Positions 58,459 to 64,000 of a stretch of 64,000 nucleotides of DNA are shown piece after piece (within the stretch, counting starts at the first letter, position 1; every line of letters starts with the position of its first letter). The translations under genes were made by a program, and so were the position numbers. Source of the stretch: Paralichthys olivaceus (taxonomy: Eukaryota; Chordata; Actinopteri; Pleuronectiformes; Paralichthyidae). The stretch spans positions 20,571,501 to 20,635,500 of the forward strand of contig NC_091100.1 of NCBI RefSeq assembly GCF_024713975.1, in the 5' to 3' direction. A model generated the notes under the pieces. That model saw only the letters and a program-made list of their open reading frames with translations, did no database searches and was not told the DNA's origin.

Positions 58459-58800
58459 AAAGGTTCAGTGTGTAAGATTTAGGTGAATGGCTGTATTTGC
58501 ATCCTAGTAATGTTTTCACTTGTGTGTTTCATCTAATTGTACAAATTGCTGTTTTCTTTAACAGTAGAATGGGCCCTTTATATTTAAATACTTTATACTG
58601 ACATCAGGAGCAGGTCCTCTCTATGGCGGCCGCCATGATTTTTACAGTAGCTCAAACTGGATGGACTAAACTCCTTTTGAGTTTTTAGAACAACTGAAGA
58701 CTACCACAGGTTCTCTGTCATATTTGGAAGGGGAGGGGTATTCAGCTGCAACATGCAACTTCACCACTAGATGTCACTCAATTCTACACACTGAACCTTT
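58459..58800. mobile_element. Inverted-repeat DNA transposon (MITE)
   Basis: Left end AAAGGTTCAGTGTGTAAGA; right end TCTACACACTGAACCTTT, an inverted match. The internal phrase CACTAGATGTCACTCAATTC is also typical of a MITE widespread in fish. Non-coding; about 340 bases. Confidence 0.75.
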
Positions 58801-60244
58801 AATGAATTAATCTAGAAACCTTCTGCAGACCCCCTGCAAAGGACCCCAGAGGTCAGAGGACCCCCTTATTGGAGAACCTCCATGCTTCACACATTTTGTT
58901 TCTTATCTGATATATCAGGGCACTATGTGAGGTGTAGAAAGTTCACCTTTTCAGGTGGAATTCAAAAGCCCACCTAAGACCTTTATGTACTCTGCTGGAG
59001 ATTATAGTTGTAGTTATAGCCTATTTGTAAATTGTATTAATATATGATTATTCTTTTCATTTTTACATATTTAAAAAGCAACATCAGCGGCTGGCAGGGA
59101 AACGGATAAGGCTGAAAAATGGGAATAATCATATTTAAATTACACGGTACCTCATCAAAAGACACTTCATAGAAACAGACTGCTTGACAGGACAATTGCC
59201 CCTGTAAGAAAGTAGACCACCCTCTTGATCTAATAGCTTATTTTCTGCATGGCCTTTTGGGGGATAATCATAGTCATCTGTGTAAAGTGAGGCCAAGGAT
59301 GACTCTGCAGAAAATCCCACAATCCTCAGCGGAAATCCTGATCGTCACGCACAGCAAGAAGTACAGATTTATCAATACTTTTGGGAAACAAAGAAGAGTT
59401 CCTAGGATCATAGTTTACACTGAAAGCATGGTGTAGAATAATTATCTGTATAACTTTACCACACCACTGTATGCAGTGTGGTACATTTATTAACCATGCA
59501 AAATATCCTCTTTCTCGACATGGACCTATTTGATAGGAAAATAAAAATAAATTCTGGTTATATGTACAAATCACATTAAATTGTTTTATTTACATCTCCT
59601 CAGTAAATTGAGGGTCGATTTCAAGTATCAACTTATAAAATTATAAAACTGTATAAACACATGGAAAGCATATTCAGACATTCATAAACTCCACAGTATA
59701 TGAATATTAACATTCCTCTATGCAGTACATTCAGCAGAATACTTAAAATGACACTTTTAATACTGGTGAAAAGCTGGTGACAATGAGGTTGAGATAATAT
59801 TCAGTCCCTTTTTTAAATAGCACTCCTGCAGCCGTCTGCAGCGTGGTTAATACTGCCTACATCTTGTCGTTATGAGTTTCCTAATGGGAATATAATAACA
59901 ATAAGGAATGTTTACTTATTATAAGTAAACTGTACAAAGTTTATGATATTTTGTGCAAAATCACAGCATTAGCTAGCTTCCATTCGTAAGATCAGACGTT
60001 GAACTGACAGATAAACTTTGATGGAGTATGATGGAGAAAGTTTGAATCCATAAAACATTTCCTTTTGTGGATCATCTAAGAAATGTCAAATTTAACATTT
60101 AACAGGTCTGTTCCATCATCCCAGCCACAGAGTGGGTTCTTTTCAACTCCGTCTAATTGTCTTATCATGTCAAATTCTTCATGTGTTCAATAACGTGGTG
60201 AGAACACACAACCACGGAGTATTAATATCAGTCCTCCTCTCAGC

Positions 60245-63200
60245 TTACACATGGTTGACGTCCTTCTTGTCTGAGCTGGGGAAAGACGTGGGCTCCCAGC
60301 GGCCCAACATGCTGCTGCTCCTCAGGCCCACTTGGCATTTAGCGATGAGGTAGATTTTGCGGAGGACGGTGCGGCGTAGCAGGATGTAGACCCAGGGGTC
60401 GAGGATCTGGTTCCACGTGGCCAGCCTCACGCCCATCACCATCAGGGTTTTGTAGTTGGACAGGTTGTCCCCGATGGATCCCGTGTAGGAGTGGATCACA
60501 GACATCAGGCCAAAGATCTGCAGGCAAGGAACACATGCTTGAAATATTTTATGGTGAAAACGCTGCTGTGAGAGTAAAACTAGGATTCATCAAAAGTGAC
60601 AACTTTGCGGTGCTCACAACAACAGAGTAGTCATCCCCACGCAACTGTACAAGCAGAGTATTGATATGGTCTACTGCAGAATAAATCAAAAATGCATGGG
60701 CACATTTTTACCAAACTTGGTGGGAATACTAATTAGGAGGGGGTCTCCAGATAATCAAGAATTGGAGCTGATGGGTCAATGTCCAGGGTCATGGTGTACA
60801 AAAATATGGTCCACAAAAACTTTTTCCAAAATATCTGCACAACTAAAAGAGCAAGAGAGACGATCTAAAGTTTACATTGATCAGAAAATGATTTTCCACC
60901 ATAAATGACGAGAGAGGTCAGGAAGAAGTCACATAGTCAGAAAATGACATCATGCATGGTTAAAAATGCATTTTTATTTTTCCATTATCTGCATTCTAGA
61001 CACGACCTTTAGCTTATATAGATCCAAAATGATTTATGATGGTATGATGTTTTCATGATGAAGTCAGTGAATGATGTATAATATTATTTTATAAAAATAT
61101 ATACATGGATGCACTGGATAAGCACTTTCATTTTGGTATATTGTGTGACAAATATACACCACTATTGTTTTTACATTACAATATCACACAACTTCATTTT
61201 ATACATTGAGGTTTTATTGATTTGTCATTTTTGTTTTATTTCTTCAACATTGTATTTGAATGTTGGTTCTATGATTTATCATTTCATTCTTTTGCTGGGC
61301 TCAGAATTTACTTCTGTGCTTCATACTCTGTGATGTATTTTGAGTATGTGTGTATTTTCTCCTTGTCTATGTTTGGGTGAGCTTGCCAAAACAAATTCTA
61401 ATCACCTCTGTTGATATATCAATAAAGTATTAAGTTATAAAGTTAAAAGTTATAAAGTCAAAGATTGAGTTTTGTTAATATCCTCCCTCCTGTCACGTCA
61501 CACTTCCTTGACCTGACATACACTTGAAGTGAGGGTCTGGTTCAATTCAGGTCCAGATGGACTGAAAAAAACTCAATGCCTGCTATTACTTTATTCCAAT
61601 GTGGTTTCAATACAATATTATGGCTGGATCGAGAAAATTGATACCAAGTCCTATGACTATAAATATTAGACATACGTATATAAGACAGATTTAAGAAATG
61701 AAAAGTCTGAAATCTCAGAACTAATGAGGTGATATTTGTCACAATATACAACAGGCACCAAGAGGACTGTTCCTGTGTCCAGAAGAAGATCTAATGTGAG
61801 ATCTAATGGATTATTTTTGGAATTGATCCTGGTAATGCTGAATAAGCATGTATAGTCTCCCATCAGTGACCCTCTCTTTCTGATGACTATGCACTGAAAC
61901 CATTATCTGTGTAACTTGTAGAGGATTCTGTAATTATAACAGTCTTCCTATTGAATTGCCATTTATTACCTCCGCCTAATTTGTTTGTTAGCTATGTTCA
62001 AGAACCACTCAATTGATTTCCATGAAAGTTTTGGAGGGTTGGGCCATGACCCAAGGATGAACACATTACATTTTGAGGCAGATCCAGGATTTGTTCCTTT
62101 ACTTTCTCTATTATTGCGAGACAAAGGATAATTCATGGATCTTGATAAAACAAACCAGGCATGTTAATGAGACTGAGAATTATGAGTGTGTGCAAGGAAA
62201 ATCCAGATCTAGTGACTTTAAATGTGGTTTCATGAGAAGACTGGTGGGCAGATGTATATGCAGTCTACTGGGTGCCTTTCTCATTAGTGCTGTTTTGGTT
62301 ATTGTTGTTTTCAGTGGAAATTCATGAGAAAAGTCATTGAGGAAAAAAAAGGAGCTGAAAGTGTCTGGTCCTCACCAATGTGCTAATGTAGAAGCTGTTC
62401 AACATATGTCGAGATCAAGCTACTACAAAAAAAGACTATAATATTGTCAATCTGTTGATAATTGTATTTAGAGAAGAAACATAATAATAAATGATCTAGT
62501 GGGACAGAGCCGTTTTGAATATTATCAGAAACACCCGTGACTTTCCTACAATGATGTGCCAAAATGTCTGCTGTGAAAAAAGGCTTGGGTTTCTCATTTC
62601 AGTTCCACAAAGAGAAGGTACTAGGCAGTAAAAAAGAGCCTGTACATCTATGCAGGTGTTTTCAGTTACCCTCGGCTTTTTAAGAGCTCGATCTGGTTCA
62701 AGTCAGGTGGGGGTCAGCTGGAAAACACAAATACTGACAACACACTGTACTGCAGCAGTGAGAAAAGTGTAAGTTGCTGAAACAAACAAAAGACAAATCT
62801 GTGAGAGAGCTGTCAATCATGCACAGTCCTGAGAGGAGCTCCAATCATGCAGGATGGACATTAGTGTTATTGTGCGTTCATGATGTGTCGGAATAATCTG
62901 GAAAAATGAGTTGTTCATGTGAATTTATGTGATCGCCATCTAAAGTCAGAACAAGTTGGAAAGTTGGGGAAACCTTTTGTAAACAAGCTGCTGACATCAT
63001 CACAACCAATTAGCATCATATTTATAATCAGCTCTAAATAGTTAATGTGAACTTGTCAAATGTTTCTAATTAGTTAGGAACTAACACCAGACTTTTTAGG
63101 CAACAGATGTTTTTATGACTAAAGTTATGTCTGACAGAACTGATCCTTTTACTTTTACATTTATACAGCATATTTTGTTTGCAGCCTTTTTTCCACGTTT

Positions 63201-64000
63201 CCACTTCAAAAGCACATAAACACACCGAAGTCAGAACAACAACTTCACAACTCGAGGAAATGGCAGCTTCTCTGAAGCATGTGAATGCACGGTTAGCATA
63301 ATGCTCCTACTGTCAGGAGGTAAAGGGCCAGGTAAAACTTCTGTTGAGTGGATGCTGCTTTCTAGACAAAAATAAAGGCTAGAAAGCAAATCATAAATGA
63401 ACCTGGATCAATGAAAGCTATTGAATTCATACATTTTGTGCAAAAGGTCTTTTGATATTCTCATTACTTAGCATAAAAGTGTCACACAGACAAACTTCAT
63501 TCCATTGTCTGAATGTGTCCCTGCTGCCGTCTACAAGTCTTTTTCTGTATCATTCAACATAAACAACATATTCTTGTGCTGAGAAGTAAGACGTCACTAT
63601 TGAAACACAGCATGACAGAGAAATGCTCACACATTAAAGATTCTCTCTCTCCTTGTTTTACTGCAAACGTCGATAAAGCTGACAAGTTCTCATTATAAAA
63701 TTTGTGGTGTAACAGGAATTAACCAAACTGTGCTGTGTTGGGTCGTTGAATTTGGGCCTGGAGAGTCCTTGGAAGTATAACCGACTTCTGTTCATTATTT
63801 ACTCTGTACTGGTGTGCACACAAATAAATGTGAGGTTGACGTTTTTTCTATGACCTGGTCGCATGCTTCCCTGTCATTGTATTTTGTGATACTCACCAGC
63901 AGAGGGCTCCAGCAGATGCATGAGGTGACCATGATGCCAACCAGCTGCACCACCATCTCTATGTCGTGGGACTTGGCCGAGCGATGGGAGCCGGGCTGCC
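60245..64000 (-). CDS. ptger1: Prostaglandin E2 receptor EP1-type, 3' part
   Basis: Class A prostanoid GPCR; EP1 couples PGE2 to calcium signalling. Two exons are visible: 63897-64000 (continuing off the right edge) and 60245-60517, joined phase 0. The first encodes the end of intracellular loop 3 and helix 6 ([30 protein letters not shown]). The second encodes the rest of helix 6, loop 3 and helix 7 with the prostanoid-family signature [19 protein letters not shown], where Arg in helix 7 binds the ligand carboxylate, then a short tail ending [10 protein letters not shown]. The intron position within helix 6 is conserved in prostanoid receptors. EP1 is favoured over FP or TP by QLVGIM and SCICWSP context, the WEPTSFPSS tail (like human WEASSLRSS) and synteny; FP-like or TP-like alternatives are not fully excluded. 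Confidence 0.83.
60518..63896 (-). other. ptger1 intron in helix 6 (3.4 kb)
   Basis: AT-rich. A repeat-like stretch lies at 60660-60905 (ACCAAACTTGGTGGGAATAC) and a family C repeat at 61955-62290. No other gene seen. Confidence 0.6.
61955..62290 (+). repeat. Dispersed repeat family C copy
   Basis: Contains TTACCTCCGCCTAATTTGTT, GATTTCCATGAAAGTTTTGG, CATTACATTTTGAGGCAGAT and GCAGTCTACTGGGTGCC, in the same order as the copy at 46316-46660. Confidence 0.65.

Larger units (their letters stand above)
57797..60244. other. ilf3 promoter region and spacer to ptger1
   Basis: 57797-58260 is GC-richer than its surroundings and holds the ilf3 5' UTR: donor CACAG|GTAAGTCC (minus) near 58088 and acceptor AAACAG near 57828. 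Then a poly-C run, a transposon at 58459-58800, and AT-rich DNA that should include the ptger1 3' UTR. No other coding exon seen. Confidence 0.6.

Overview
This is vertebrate nuclear DNA and almost certainly from a ray-finned (teleost) fish. Genes are cut into many small exons with GT-AG introns, AT-rich intergenic DNA is full of CA/TG/AG microsatellites, and there are several short inverted-repeat DNA transposons of kinds common in fish. There are no operons, prophage, CRISPR arrays or bacterial signals. The human counterparts of the recognised genes (ODAD3, SLC44A2, GCDH, SYCE2, ACP5, ILF3, PTGER1) all lie on human 19p13, so the window is a compact, reshuffled block of conserved synteny. I built the gene models by hand from splice sites, reading-frame continuity and recalled family sequences.

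Layout: (1) 309-3014, minus: the 5' half of odad3/ccdc151, an outer dynein arm docking protein, running off the left edge. (2) 4336-21761, minus: complete slc44a2 (choline transporter-like 2), 22 coding exons, with two alternative homologous last exons, one adding a long acidic tail. (3) 24540-29360, plus: complete gcdh (mitochondrial glutaryl-CoA dehydrogenase), 11 coding exons. (4) 30276-31943, minus: syce2 (synaptonemal complex central element 2), tail to tail with gcdh as in human. (5) 33785-34977, plus: a two-exon, 165-residue single-pass membrane protein that I do not recognise. (6) 34978-41095: gene-poor DNA with a long CA microsatellite. (7) 41096-42454, minus: complete acp5 (tartrate-resistant acid phosphatase). 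(8) 45414-57796, minus: complete ilf3 (NF90/NF110 type dsRNA-binding protein), 19 coding exons, with an acidic expansion inside the DZF domain and a two-exon N-terminal extension. (9) 60245-64000, minus: the last two exons of a prostaglandin E receptor EP1-type GPCR, running off the right edge.

The genes are unrelated housekeeping or tissue-specific loci linked by ancestry, not by a shared pathway. I found no convincing new multi-gene system. The most interesting points are the duplicated terminal exon of slc44a2, the acidic tandem repeat inside the ilf3 DZF domain, the repeated N-terminal module of ilf3, a GC-AG intron, the unidentified membrane protein, a near-intact Harbinger-type element with a transposase fragment, and a perfect 18-bp hairpin in a gcdh intron. 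Exon edges come from reading alone and no transcript or database was consulted.
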